Below, in pieces: positions 35,254 to 43,170 of a stretch of DNA of 64,000 nucleotides. Both the position numbers and the translations under genes were made by a program. Every line of letters begins with the position of its first letter. The stretch's first letter is position 1. Source of the DNA: Bradyrhizobium sp. cir1 (GTDB taxonomy: Bacteria; Pseudomonadota; Alphaproteobacteria; Rhizobiales; Xanthobacteraceae); NCBI RefSeq assembly GCF_014198245.1, contig NZ_JACIHE010000012.1, forward strand, positions 62,001 to 126,000, given 5' to 3'. The notes beneath the pieces are model-generated. The model worked only from the letters and a program-made list of their open reading frames with translations, ran no database searches and was not told the DNA's origin.

Positions 35254-36096
35254 ATGAAAGCAGCAGAAGCGAGATCTCCCGTGCAGCCGGCCGCGCATCT
35301 GAGACTGGTGAGCGACCGGGCCGGCGATGCGTCGGGCATCAAGCTGTCGGGCGTGTCGAAGACCTACCGGACGCGCGACGGCGATGTGCCGTCGCTGCGG
35401 CCGCTCGACTTCCACATCAATGACGGCGAGTTTTTCGTCGTGGTCGGCCCAAGCGGCTGCGGCAAGTCCACGCTGCTCAAGCTGATCTCGGGCCTGCTGC
35501 CGCCGACCACGGGCGAGATCCTGGTCGAAGGTGAGAAGGTGACGACGCCGCACGGCAATGTCGGCATCGTCTTCCAGAACGCGCTGCTGCTGCCCTGGCG
35601 CAACATCCTCAACAACGTGATGCTGCCGATCGACATGAAGCGGCTGCCGCGGCAGGAATATCTCGATCGCGCCAAGTCGCTCCTGAGGCTGGTCGGGCTC
35701 GAAGGATTCGAGAAGAAGCTGCCCTGGCAGCTCTCCGGCGGCATGCAGCAGCGCGCCTCGATCTGCCGCGCACTGGTGCACGATCCCAGGATCATGCTGA
35801 TGGACGAGCCGTTCGGTGCGCTCGATGCGCTGACGCGCGAGCGCATGAATGTCGAGCTGATGCGGATTCAGCGCGAGACGAAGAAGACGGTGCTGCTGAT
35901 CACGCATTCGATTCCCGAGGCCGTGTTCCTGGCCGACCGCGTGCTGGTCATGACCGAGCGGCCCGGCGCGGTCGCCGCGATCTACGACGTGCCGCTGCCG
36001 CGCCCGCGCTCGCTCGACGTGATGGCCGACCCTGTTTTCACCGAGCTGGTGCAACGCATCCGCAAGCACTTCTTCTCGCAAGGTTCGCTGGACTAA
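35254..36096 (+). CDS. ABC transporter ATP-binding protein
   Basis: A 280-residue ATPase of the nitrate/sulfonate/taurine class. It has Walker A GPSGCGKSTLLKL, Q-loop VFQNALLLPW, signature LSGGMQQRASICRAL, Walker B IMLMDEPFGALD and the switch His in LLITHSIPEA. A non-conserved N-terminal extension of about 27 residues precedes the domain (VKLSGVSKTYRT). It completes the importer begun at 33342, and its stop is 4 bases before the enolase-superfamily gene, which suggests that importer and catabolic genes form one transcript. Confidence 0.95.
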   Translation: MKAAEARSPVQPAAHLRLVSDRAGDASGIKLSGVSKTYRTRDGDVPSLRPLDFHINDGEFFVVVGPSGCGKSTLLKLISGLLPPTTGEILVEGEKVTTPHGNVGIVFQNALLLPWRNILNNVMLPIDMKRLPRQEYLDRAKSLLRLVGLEGFEKKLPWQLSGGMQQRASICRALVHDPRIMLMDEPFGALDALTRERMNVELMRIQRETKKTVLLITHSIPEAVFLADRVLVMTERPGAVAAIYDVPLPRPRSLDVMADPVFTELVQRIRKHFFSQGSLD

Positions 36097-36100
36097 AACC

Positions 36101-37498
36101 ATGGCGCCGCGCCTGAAGCTGCGAGACATCACCTTCTTCGAACGTCCCGTGCAGTTCGCGCGGCCGTTCCGCTTTGGCGCGATCACGATCAATGCGACGC
36201 CGCAGCTGTTCGTGCGGGTCGAGATCGAGGTCGAGGGCAGGGGCGTTGCGGTCGGCGCCAGCGCCGAGCTGCTGGTGCCGAAATGGTTCGACAAGCGGCC
36301 GGAGCTATCGCCGGCGCAGACGGTCGACGGCTTGCGGCGGTCGCTGGAGATCGCGCGCGGGCTTTATGTGGCGCGGACTGGATTCCAGACGGCGTTCGAT
36401 CTGCATGCCTCCTGCATCGGTGCCCAGATCGCGACCTGTGCGAAAAAGAACATTCCGGCGCTTGCCGCGGCTTACGGTCCGGCGGAGATCGACAAGGCGA
36501 TCCTCGATGCGCTCTTGCGCGCGGCGGAGACGAACTTTTTCGACGGGATGGCGGGCAACATCGCGGGCATCGATGCGCGGCTCTCGCCGGATCTGAAGGA
36601 CATGGATCTCACGACGTTTCTCACCGACCGCAAGCCGCTGCCGCGCGTTGCGATCAGGCACACCGTCGGCCTCGACGATACCGTCGAAGGCGAGGGCAGT
36701 GTCGCGGATGCCCACGAAAACGCCGGCGCCAACTACTTCAAGCTGAAGTTGTCGGGCGACCCCGCAGCCGATGCTGCGCGGCTGGTGCGTATCGGCAAGG
36801 AACTCGACGCGCTCGGGCGCGACTACAGGGTGACGCTCGACGCCAACGAACAGTATGCTGATCTGGCCGCACTGCAGGCGCTGATGGACCGGCTCGATCG
36901 TGATTCCGCGTTGCGGCCGATCGCCTCGCGCCTGCTCTATGTCGAGCAGCCGATGCCGCGCGATATCACCAGGCAATCGCCGCTGGGATCGCTGGCTGCG
37001 CGCGGCTTCATCATCGACGAGGCCGACGATTCCTATGATGCTTTCCCCGCAGCGCGGGCGCTCGGCTATCGCGGCATTTCCTCCAAATCCTGCAAGGGAC
37101 TCTACAAGTCCATCGTCAACGCGACGCGCGCGGCGAAGTGGAACGCGGGCGGCGAAGCCTTCTTCGTCACCGGCGAGGACCTGACCTGCCAGGCGGGCCT
37201 TGCCGTGCAGCAGGATCTTGCGCTCGGGGCCTTCATCGGCGTCACTCACGCCGAGCGCAACGGACATCACTATGTGGACGGCTTTGGCGAGACGCCTGCC
37301 ACAGAAGCTGCCGCCTTCGCGGCCGCGCATCCCGATCTCTATGCCGATGCCGGGCAGGGCATCCGGCTCAAGATTCACAACGGCGATCTCCTGACCGGAT
37401 CGCTTCATGCAACGGGCTTTGCGACGTCGGTCCATCCCGACTGGTCGGCGCTTCGCCCGCTCGAACTGCCAAGATCACCTAGGGAGCAATTGGCATGA
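36101..37498 (+). CDS. Enolase superfamily protein (mandelate racemase/MLE-like)
   Basis: A 465-residue member of the enolase superfamily, longer than the usual 350-400. The barrel residues are visible in order: Lys214 and Lys216 (YFKLKLSG), Asp247 and Asn249 (LDANEQY), Glu282 (VEQPMP), Asp306/Glu307 (IIDEADD) and Lys329 (SSKSCKG). This Lys-x-Lys...Lys layout is that of the muconate lactonising/dipeptide epimerase subgroup, which does acid-base chemistry beside a carboxylate using Mg2+. It overlaps the next gene by 4 bases. The reaction (dehydration, cycloisomerisation or epimerisation) is not determined. Confidence 0.82.
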   Translation: MAPRLKLRDITFFERPVQFARPFRFGAITINATPQLFVRVEIEVEGRGVAVGASAELLVPKWFDKRPELSPAQTVDGLRRSLEIARGLYVARTGFQTAFDLHASCIGAQIATCAKKNIPALAAAYGPAEIDKAILDALLRAAETNFFDGMAGNIAGIDARLSPDLKDMDLTTFLTDRKPLPRVAIRHTVGLDDTVEGEGSVADAHENAGANYFKLKLSGDPAADAARLVRIGKELDALGRDYRVTLDANEQYADLAALQALMDRLDRDSALRPIASRLLYVEQPMPRDITRQSPLGSLAARGFIIDEADDSYDAFPAARALGYRGISSKSCKGLYKSIVNATRAAKWNAGGEAFFVTGEDLTCQAGLAVQQDLALGAFIGVTHAERNGHHYVDGFGETPATEAAAFAAAHPDLYADAGQGIRLKIHNGDLLTGSLHATGFATSVHPDWSALRPLELPRSPREQLA

Positions 37499-38646
37499 CC
37501 ACCCAACGCCTCGGCCTCATCATGAACGGCGTCACCGGCCGCATGGGGCTCAACCAGCATCTGATCCGCTCGATCGTCGCGATCCGCGACCAGGGCGGCG
37601 TCCGCCTCAAGAACGGCGACCGCGTGATGCCCGATCCGATCTTGGTCGGCCGCAGCGCCGAGAAGGTCGAGGCGCTTGCGAAACGCTACAACATCACGCG
37701 CTGGACCACTGACCTTGATGCTGCGCTCGCCGACAAGAACGACACCATGTTCTTCGACGCCGCGACTACGCAGGCGCGCCCTGGCCTGCTGACTCAGGCC
37801 ATCAATGCCGGCAAGCACGTCTATTGCGAAAAGCCGATCGCGACGAATTTCGAGGAAGCGGTCGAGGTCGTGAAGCTCGCCAATGCCAGGGGCGTCAAGC
37901 ACAGTACGGTGCAGGACAAGCTTTTCTTGCCGGGCCTGAAGAAGATCGCCTTCCTGCGCGATAGCGGCTTCTTCGGTCGCATCCTCTCGGTGCGCGGCGA
38001 GTTCGGCTATTGGGTGTTCGAAGGCGGTTGGCAGGAAGCGCAGCGGCCGTCCTGGAACTATCGCGACGAGGACGGCGGCGGCATCATCCTCGACATGGTC
38101 TGTCACTGGCGCTACGTGCTCGACAACCTCTTCGGCAATGTCCAGAGCGTGGTCTGCATCGGCAACACCGATATCCCCGAGCGTTTTGACGAGCAGGGCA
38201 GGAAGTACAAGGCGACCGCTGATGATTCCGCCTACGCGACCTTCCAGCTCGAAGGCGGCATCATCGCCCATATCAACATGTCCTGGGTCACGCGCGTCTA
38301 TCGCGACGATCTCGTCACCTTCCAGGTCGACGGCACGCTCGGCTCGGCGGTCGCGGGCCTCACCGACTGCATGATCCAGGCGCGGCAGGTCACCCCGAGG
38401 CCGGTGTGGAATCCCGACGAGAAGCGGCTGCACGATTTCTACGGCGACTGGCAGAAGCTGCCCGACAATGTCACCTACGACAACGGCTTTAGGGAGCAAT
38501 GGGAGATGTTCATCCGCCACGTCTACGAGGGCGCTCCTTACAAGTTCACGCTGCTCGAGGGCGCCAAGGGCGTGCAGCTCGCCGAATGCGCGCTGAAAAG
38601 CTGGAAGGAGCGGCGCTGGATCGACGTCGCCCCGATCAAGGTTTGA
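37495..38646 (+). CDS. Gfo/Idh/MocA family oxidoreductase
   Basis: A 383-residue NAD(P)-dependent sugar or cyclitol dehydrogenase. The usual glycine-rich start is in LIMNGVTGRMGLNQHLIRSI, and the catalytic segment CEKPIATNFEEAVEVV contains the EKP motif. The later D-x3-H-type region appears as GGIILDMVCHWRYVLD, with Asp and His in the expected spacing. ATG overlaps the preceding stop (ATGA). It is followed 10 bases later by the DUF993 gene. Such enzymes oxidise hydroxyl groups of inositols, sugars or glycosides at C1 or C3. Confidence 0.92.
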   Translation: MTTQRLGLIMNGVTGRMGLNQHLIRSIVAIRDQGGVRLKNGDRVMPDPILVGRSAEKVEALAKRYNITRWTTDLDAALADKNDTMFFDAATTQARPGLLTQAINAGKHVYCEKPIATNFEEAVEVVKLANARGVKHSTVQDKLFLPGLKKIAFLRDSGFFGRILSVRGEFGYWVFEGGWQEAQRPSWNYRDEDGGGIILDMVCHWRYVLDNLFGNVQSVVCIGNTDIPERFDEQGRKYKATADDSAYATFQLEGGIIAHINMSWVTRVYRDDLVTFQVDGTLGSAVAGLTDCMIQARQVTPRPVWNPDEKRLHDFYGDWQKLPDNVTYDNGFREQWEMFIRHVYEGAPYKFTLLEGAKGVQLAECALKSWKERRWIDVAPIKV

Positions 38647-38656
38647 GGAGGGAGCT

Positions 38657-39847
38657 ATGAACAAGCCCGTCCAGCCGATGTCGTCATTGTCGCTCAAGCT
38701 CCCGAAGGCCGATCGCTCGATCGAGAGCTATCGCCTTGCGGCATCGCGCACGTTCCCTGCAAAGCTCGAGGGCCCGCTGAACCGCATCGCCTTCTCGGCC
38801 GTGCACACGGTGGCCGATCCCTTTGCCGACAACGACCCCTGGCTCTCGGTTGCCGTCGACTGGGACAAGACCATCGCCTTCCGCGAGCACGTCTGGGACC
38901 TCGGCCTAGGCGTTGCTGAAGCGATGGATACCGCGCAGCGCGGCATGGGGCTGGACTGGCCGACCTCGCTGGAGCTGATCACGCGCTCGGTCGCCGCCGC
39001 CAAGCGGCGCAACGCGCTGGTCTTCTCGGGCGCCGGCACGGATCATCTCGCGGTGGAGGACGCGAGGAACCTCGACGACGTGATCCGCGCCTATGAGGAG
39101 CAGATCTCGGCGGTCGAGAAGGTCGGCGGCCGCATCATCCTGATGGCCTCGCGTGCGCTCGCAAAACTCGGCCACAACGCCGACGACTACGCCAAGGTCT
39201 ATGACCGCGTGCTGTCGGGGGTAGCGCAGCCCGTGATCATCCACTGGCTCGGCGACATGTTCGATCCGGCGCTGACCGGCTATTGGGGCACGAAAGATCT
39301 CGACAAGGCGATGGACACGGCGGTCGCCATCATCAACGGCAACGCCGCCAAGGTCGACGGCGTAAAAGTCTCGCTGCTCGACAAGCAGCGCGAGATCGAC
39401 ATGCGCGGGCGTCTGGACAAGCGCATCAAGATGTATACCGGCGATGACTTCAACTATGCCGAACTGATCGCCGGCGATAGCCAAGGTTTTTCGCACGCGC
39501 TGCTCGGCATCTTTGATGCCATTGCGCCGGCGGCGTCCTATGCGCTGTCGCGGCTGGCGGCGGGCGATGAAGCCGGCTTCCACGATGTGCTCGGGCCGAC
39601 GGTGCCGTTGTCGCGTCACATCTTCAAGGCGCCGACGCGGTTCTACAAGACCGGCGTGGTGTTCATAGCCTATCTCAACGGCCACCAGGACCATTTCACC
39701 ATGGTTGGGGGGCAGGAGAGCACGCGCTCCACGTTGCATCTGGCCGAGCTGTTCCGTCTGGCTGACAAGGCCGGCCTGCTCGCCAACCCCGAACTTGCGA
39801 CGCAACGGATGAAGACCGTGCTCGCCACCCACGGTATCGAATCCTGA
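38657..39847 (+). CDS. DUF993 / dihydrodipicolinate synthase-like protein
   Basis: A 396-residue protein of the DUF993 family, predicted to have an aldolase-type TIM barrel. Recognisable segments include FSAVHTVADPFADNDPW and VDWDKTIAFREHVWDLGLGVAEAMDTAQRGMGLDW, and VDGVKVSLLDKQRE, whose first Lys could be the Schiff-base residue (inference). GGAGGGAGCT precedes the ATG. Its stop overlaps the next start by one base. Function is unproven; a carbon-carbon cleavage step fits the neighbours. Confidence 0.88.
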   Translation: MNKPVQPMSSLSLKLPKADRSIESYRLAASRTFPAKLEGPLNRIAFSAVHTVADPFADNDPWLSVAVDWDKTIAFREHVWDLGLGVAEAMDTAQRGMGLDWPTSLELITRSVAAAKRRNALVFSGAGTDHLAVEDARNLDDVIRAYEEQISAVEKVGGRIILMASRALAKLGHNADDYAKVYDRVLSGVAQPVIIHWLGDMFDPALTGYWGTKDLDKAMDTAVAIINGNAAKVDGVKVSLLDKQREIDMRGRLDKRIKMYTGDDFNYAELIAGDSQGFSHALLGIFDAIAPAASYALSRLAAGDEAGFHDVLGPTVPLSRHIFKAPTRFYKTGVVFIAYLNGHQDHFTMVGGQESTRSTLHLAELFRLADKAGLLANPELATQRMKTVLATHGIES

Positions 39848-40710
39848 TGCGCGATTTTTCGTCCGACCACCGATGGCTGTCGCTCAACACGGCGACCGTC
39901 CGCAAGCAGGGGGATCTCGTCGAGATCATCGATGCCTGTGCCAGGCACGGCATCCGCGCCATCGATCCCTGGCGCGACCAGGTCGCCGCCGTCGGTCTCG
40001 ACCGCGCCGCGCGCGCGGTGCGCGAGGCCGGCCTCGATCTCTCAGGCTATTGCCGCGGCGGCATGTTCACCTCGGATACCTCCCGCCGGGGCGAGGTGCG
40101 TGACGACAACCGGCGCTGCGTCGATGAGGCCAAGGCGCTGGGCGCGCCCTGTATCGTGCTCGTCGTCGGCGGCTTGCCGCAATATTCGCGGCCGGGCAGC
40201 GCGGCGTCGAAGGACATCGTCGCAGCGCGCGGGCAGGTCGAAGAAGCGCTCGCCGAGATGCTCGACTATGCCAGGCAGGCCAACCTGCCGCTGGCGATCG
40301 AGCCGCTACATCCCGCTTATGCGGCCGATCGCGCCTGCGTGAACACCACAAAGCAGGCGCTGGATATCTGCGACCGGCTCGACCCTGATCGTACCGGCAT
40401 GCTCGGCGTCGCGCTCGATGTCTATCACATCTGGTGGGACCCGGAGCTGATGGGCCAGATCGCTCGCGCCGGCAAGGATCGCCTGCTCGCATTCCATGTC
40501 TGCGACTGGCTGGTGCCGACCAAGGACATCCTCAACGACCGCGGCATGATGGGCGACGGCGTCATCGACATCAAATCGGTGCGTCAAGCAGTCGAGGCGA
40601 AGGGCTTTGCCGGCTATTCCGAGATCGAGATCTTCTCGAACGACTGGTGGGGCAAGCCGATGGATGAGGTGCTGCAGACCTGCATCGCGCGTCACAGGAC
40701 GGTGGTATAG
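39847..40710 (+). CDS. Sugar phosphate isomerase/epimerase family protein
   Basis: A 287-residue xylose-isomerase-like TIM barrel. Metal-binding residues are expected in LAIEPLHPAYAAD (Glu), LGVALDVYHIWWDP (Asp, His), LLAFHVCDW (His) and GYSEIEIFSN (Glu), and all are present. It is the last gene of the four-gene cluster, with a 1-base overlap with DUF993. A degenerate copy of its last 90 or so bases lies at 42329-42420. Members act as isomerases, epimerases, lyases or 3-keto-glycoside hydrolases, so the exact reaction is open. Confidence 0.92.
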   Translation: MRDFSSDHRWLSLNTATVRKQGDLVEIIDACARHGIRAIDPWRDQVAAVGLDRAARAVREAGLDLSGYCRGGMFTSDTSRRGEVRDDNRRCVDEAKALGAPCIVLVVGGLPQYSRPGSAASKDIVAARGQVEEALAEMLDYARQANLPLAIEPLHPAYAADRACVNTTKQALDICDRLDPDRTGMLGVALDVYHIWWDPELMGQIARAGKDRLLAFHVCDWLVPTKDILNDRGMMGDGVIDIKSVRQAVEAKGFAGYSEIEIFSNDWWGKPMDEVLQTCIARHRTVV

Positions 40711-40725
40711 TTAACACAAGCGCCA

Positions 40726-40762
40726 GAGCGTTCCCTCGTTCCCGAAGGGAGAGAATGCTCCG
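40726..40762. terminator. Imperfect hairpin after the catabolic cluster
   Basis: GAGCGTTCCCTC and GAGAGAATGCTC can pair with one wobble and one mismatch, 17 bases after the isomerase stop. No T run follows. It may end the long transcript from the importer and catabolic genes. Confidence 0.4.
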
Positions 40763-40807
40763 ACAAGTCATTGGACGCGACCGAACCCGTACAGCAGGTG
40801 TGATCGT

Positions 40808-42193
40808 CTACGAGTGCAGCGGTCTGATGTTCTGGTTCATGTGGAAGAAGTTCGTCGGATCGTACTTGTCCTTCAAGGCGACGAGGCGGTCGTAGTTGTC
40901 GCCGTAAGTGGCCCTAAGTCTGTTGTCGTCTCCATCCTCCATCATGAAATTCACATAGCCGCCGTCGGCCGAGTAAGGATGCACGGCCTCCCAATAGCCC
41001 TTGGTCCAGCGTGTAATTTCGCCTGCTTTTTGCGGATTGGGATCGATGCCGGCGATGACCATCGACCAGGTCGCATTGCGCGTGTTCCAGGCGGTATCGC
41101 TCTTGCCGACGCGATGGACGGCGCCATCGATCGGATAAAGGTGCATGAGCGACAGCGCGCTCGGTGCGTTCCGGATCTGCGCGATATGGGCGTCAATCGC
41201 GTCGTCGGTCAGTTCTTTCACGAAATCGCCGCGCCAGTACCACTGCAAGCCTTTCGGGAAGAACGGGTCGAACATGGACTGGAGCGCCGGATAGGGCATT
41301 TCGCCCATCCAATTGAAGAGCGGCGGGGGCAGATCGCCGAGCAACTTCGCCATGACCGCCTTGCCGTCTTCTGTCGGACCATTGTAGCAGGCAATGATGG
41401 CGCAGGCGCGCTTGCCCTGATGATCCGCCGGGAACGGGTCCATCGGCGGAACGGTCTTCAAGCCGACAAAGGCCCCGAGCTCCTCGGGAGCGCTGGAAAG
41501 GAAATCCCTGTACTTCTGCATCACGGTCCGGGCATTTTCGAGATCCCAGAAGATCGGACCGGCATACACCATCTTCACAGGATGAGCCTGGAACAGGAAG
41601 CTCGTGACGATGCCGAAATTGCCGCCGCCCCCGCGCAGGCCCCAATAAAGGTCGGCGTTCTCCGACTTGTTGGCGGTGACGATGCGTCCATCGGCGAGCA
41701 CGACATCGGCCTCAAGGAGATTGTCGATGGTGAGGCCATGCTTGCGGGTGAGGTATCCTGTGCCGCCGCCGAGCGTAAGGCCGGCGATCCCAGTGGTCGA
41801 TACAATGCCGGCCGGCACGGCAAGCCCGTAGATATGCGTGGCGTGGTCGACATCGCCTTGCGAGCAGCCGGGACTGACGCGGACGGTACGAGCGCCGGGA
41901 TCGACCCGCACGCCTTTCATCATCGACATGTCGATCATCAGTCCGTCTTCGACACTGCTGAGGCCCGGCCCATTGTGGCCGCCTCCGCGGATCGCGACCT
42001 GGAGATCATTGTCCCTTGCAAAATTGACCGCTGCGACGACGTCAGCGACGTCGGCGCATCGCGCGATCATCATTGGACTCTTGTCGATCATTCCGTTGTA
42101 GAGGCTCCGCACGGCGTCATAGTCGGCATCCATTCGCCTGATAACCGGGCCGCGCATATTGCCGATGAAGGTTTCGGTGGCCATGCTCTGCAT
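40808..42193 (-). CDS. FAD-binding oxidoreductase with BBE domain
   Basis: A 461-residue PCMH-type flavoprotein of the berberine-bridge/oligosaccharide-oxidase family. The FAD domain shows IRGGGHNGPG, whose His is the usual covalent flavin ligand, then GIAGLTLGGGTGYLTRKHGLTIDNLL and DLYWGLRGGGGNFGIVTSF. The C-terminal BBE segment ends YDPTNFFHMNQNI. The second Cys flavin ligand of bicovalent members is not seen in the TTGIAGLTLGGG stretch. AGGAGG precedes ATG 42193. It lies on the opposite strand to its neighbours and is bordered by a degenerate duplicate of the preceding gene's tail, suggesting later insertion. There is no signal peptide. Confidence 0.92.
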   Translation of the reverse strand: MQSMATETFIGNMRGPVIRRMDADYDAVRSLYNGMIDKSPMMIARCADVADVVAAVNFARDNDLQVAIRGGGHNGPGLSSVEDGLMIDMSMMKGVRVDPGARTVRVSPGCSQGDVDHATHIYGLAVPAGIVSTTGIAGLTLGGGTGYLTRKHGLTIDNLLEADVVLADGRIVTANKSENADLYWGLRGGGGNFGIVTSFLFQAHPVKMVYAGPIFWDLENARTVMQKYRDFLSSAPEELGAFVGLKTVPPMDPFPADHQGKRACAIIACYNGPTEDGKAVMAKLLGDLPPPLFNWMGEMPYPALQSMFDPFFPKGLQWYWRGDFVKELTDDAIDAHIAQIRNAPSALSLMHLYPIDGAVHRVGKSDTAWNTRNATWSMVIAGIDPNPQKAGEITRWTKGYWEAVHPYSADGGYVNFMMEDGDDNRLRATYGDNYDRLVALKDKYDPTNFFHMNQNIRPLHS

Positions 42194-42328
42194 GATGTCC
42201 TCCTGTTCCACCCATGATCGGTCATTGGGTCGGAGGTTGCTCGCAGGGCTGCTCGAGCGTTCTCCGCCCGTTATGAAATGGTAGATCAAGCGCAGCGCGA
42301 TAGCCATCGCAAATCGACTACGCGTATG

Positions 42329-42420
42329 CGTCTATTCGGAGATCGAGATCTTCTCCAACGACTGGTGGGCAAGCCGATGAATGAGGTGCTGCGCACCTGC
42401 ATCGAACGGTACAGGAAGGT
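42329..42420 (+). pseudogene. Degenerate C-terminal fragment of a sugar phosphate isomerase/epimerase
   Basis: The bases match 40613-40700, the last 90 or so bases of the intact isomerase gene, at roughly 85 percent by eye. The translation reads YSEIEIFSNDWW and then, after a 1-base deletion, KPMNEVLRTCIERYRK. The frameshift and missing upstream part show it is not functional. It lies on the far side of the FAD oxidase gene from the intact copy. Confidence 0.82.
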
Positions 42421-42690
42421 GCCTCCGCTTTCGGCGGTAGAACAGACATTGGTTGGACTTGCTGCCCGCTCGCCCGGGGCGCGAATGCCCCATTGCGAGC
42501 CAGAACACAGGCGAAGCAGCGAGCTGGTCGGAGTACCACCAATGATGAGGTGGACTGCCATCAGCTTTCGGGCAGAATATCATCATCCCGATGCCGCGGC
42601 CGCGCCACAGTCTGTGCCAGATCGGATGCGGTAATCAGTGGCATCAACGATCGGCAGGCACGGCGGATGTACCCATGCCTGTTGATCTTG

Positions 42691-42722
42691 AATGGCCCCG
42701 ACGTGCAACCGTCGGGGCCATT
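42691..42722. terminator. Perfect 12-base hairpin in the long gap
   Basis: AATGGCCCCGAC and GTCGGGGCCATT pair perfectly around GTGCAACC, followed by TGCTGTGC rather than a T tract. It resembles a terminator from a lost gene, since no intact gene precedes it on either strand. Confidence 0.55.
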
Positions 42723-42979
42723 TGCTGTGCTTGTGATGATAGTCGAATTGCCGGCGAAGAGCCGAATTCTCGCAATTCGTCCGCTTCGCGAATTTGTGGA
42801 AGCGGGCGGACTGCTCGCATATTCAATGACATGCCGGACAGCTATCGCCGCCTCGAGTGAGGTCGCGAGAAGCTCTACAGGTTCAGATATCGCTGCATGT
42901 CTCCGACTGACGCCACACCCCTGGCACTTTTTGCATAGTCATCTGGGCCTCTCGACAAGGAAGAGGCGACCTCGCTCGA

Positions 42980-42993
42980 TTGATCTAGATCAA
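42980..42993. promoter_or_regulatory. FixK/FNR-type box TTGATCTAGATCAA
   Basis: A fully symmetrical TTGAT-CTAG-ATCAA palindrome about 180 bases upstream of the FGE gene's likely start. A class II position would put the transcript start near 43028. It matches the FixK2/FNR pattern and the boxes at 18812 and 49384. Confidence 0.75.
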
Positions 42994-43170
42994 CAAATGA
43001 AGGTTGTGCCGCTGCGAACGTGCGACCGCTTCAGATGTTCGATTGGTCATGTTGACTGACTAAGATGTTGAGCCGCACTCGTCCCCGGCAGAATCGACGC
43101 TAGGAAGCTGCCGAGAGATTCTTGCGGGCGCCCCTTGTAATTCTTGAAACTCGGTCGCTGGGAGCAGCGC

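Larger units (their letters stand above)
42421..43143. other. Long non-coding stretch, possible insertion scar and regulatory leader
   Basis: No reading frame here has a recognisable protein or ribosome site; open frames such as 42493-43059 look random. It contains a strong hairpin (42691) and a FixK-type box (42980). Base composition is visibly less GC-rich than the flanking operons. Confidence 0.5.

Noticed and set aside
40808..42420. Insertion sequence around the FAD oxidase
   Set aside because: No transposase gene and no terminal inverted repeats were found; the flanking similarity comes from a duplicated gene tail.
42922..42935. Possible sigma-54 promoter TGGCACTTTTTGCA
   Set aside because: GG and GC are 8 bases apart instead of the required 10, so it should not be recognised.
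42493..43059. 188-codon open frame in the long gap
   Set aside because: It has no ribosome site or recognisable family, and runs through a hairpin and a FixK-type box; composition looks random.
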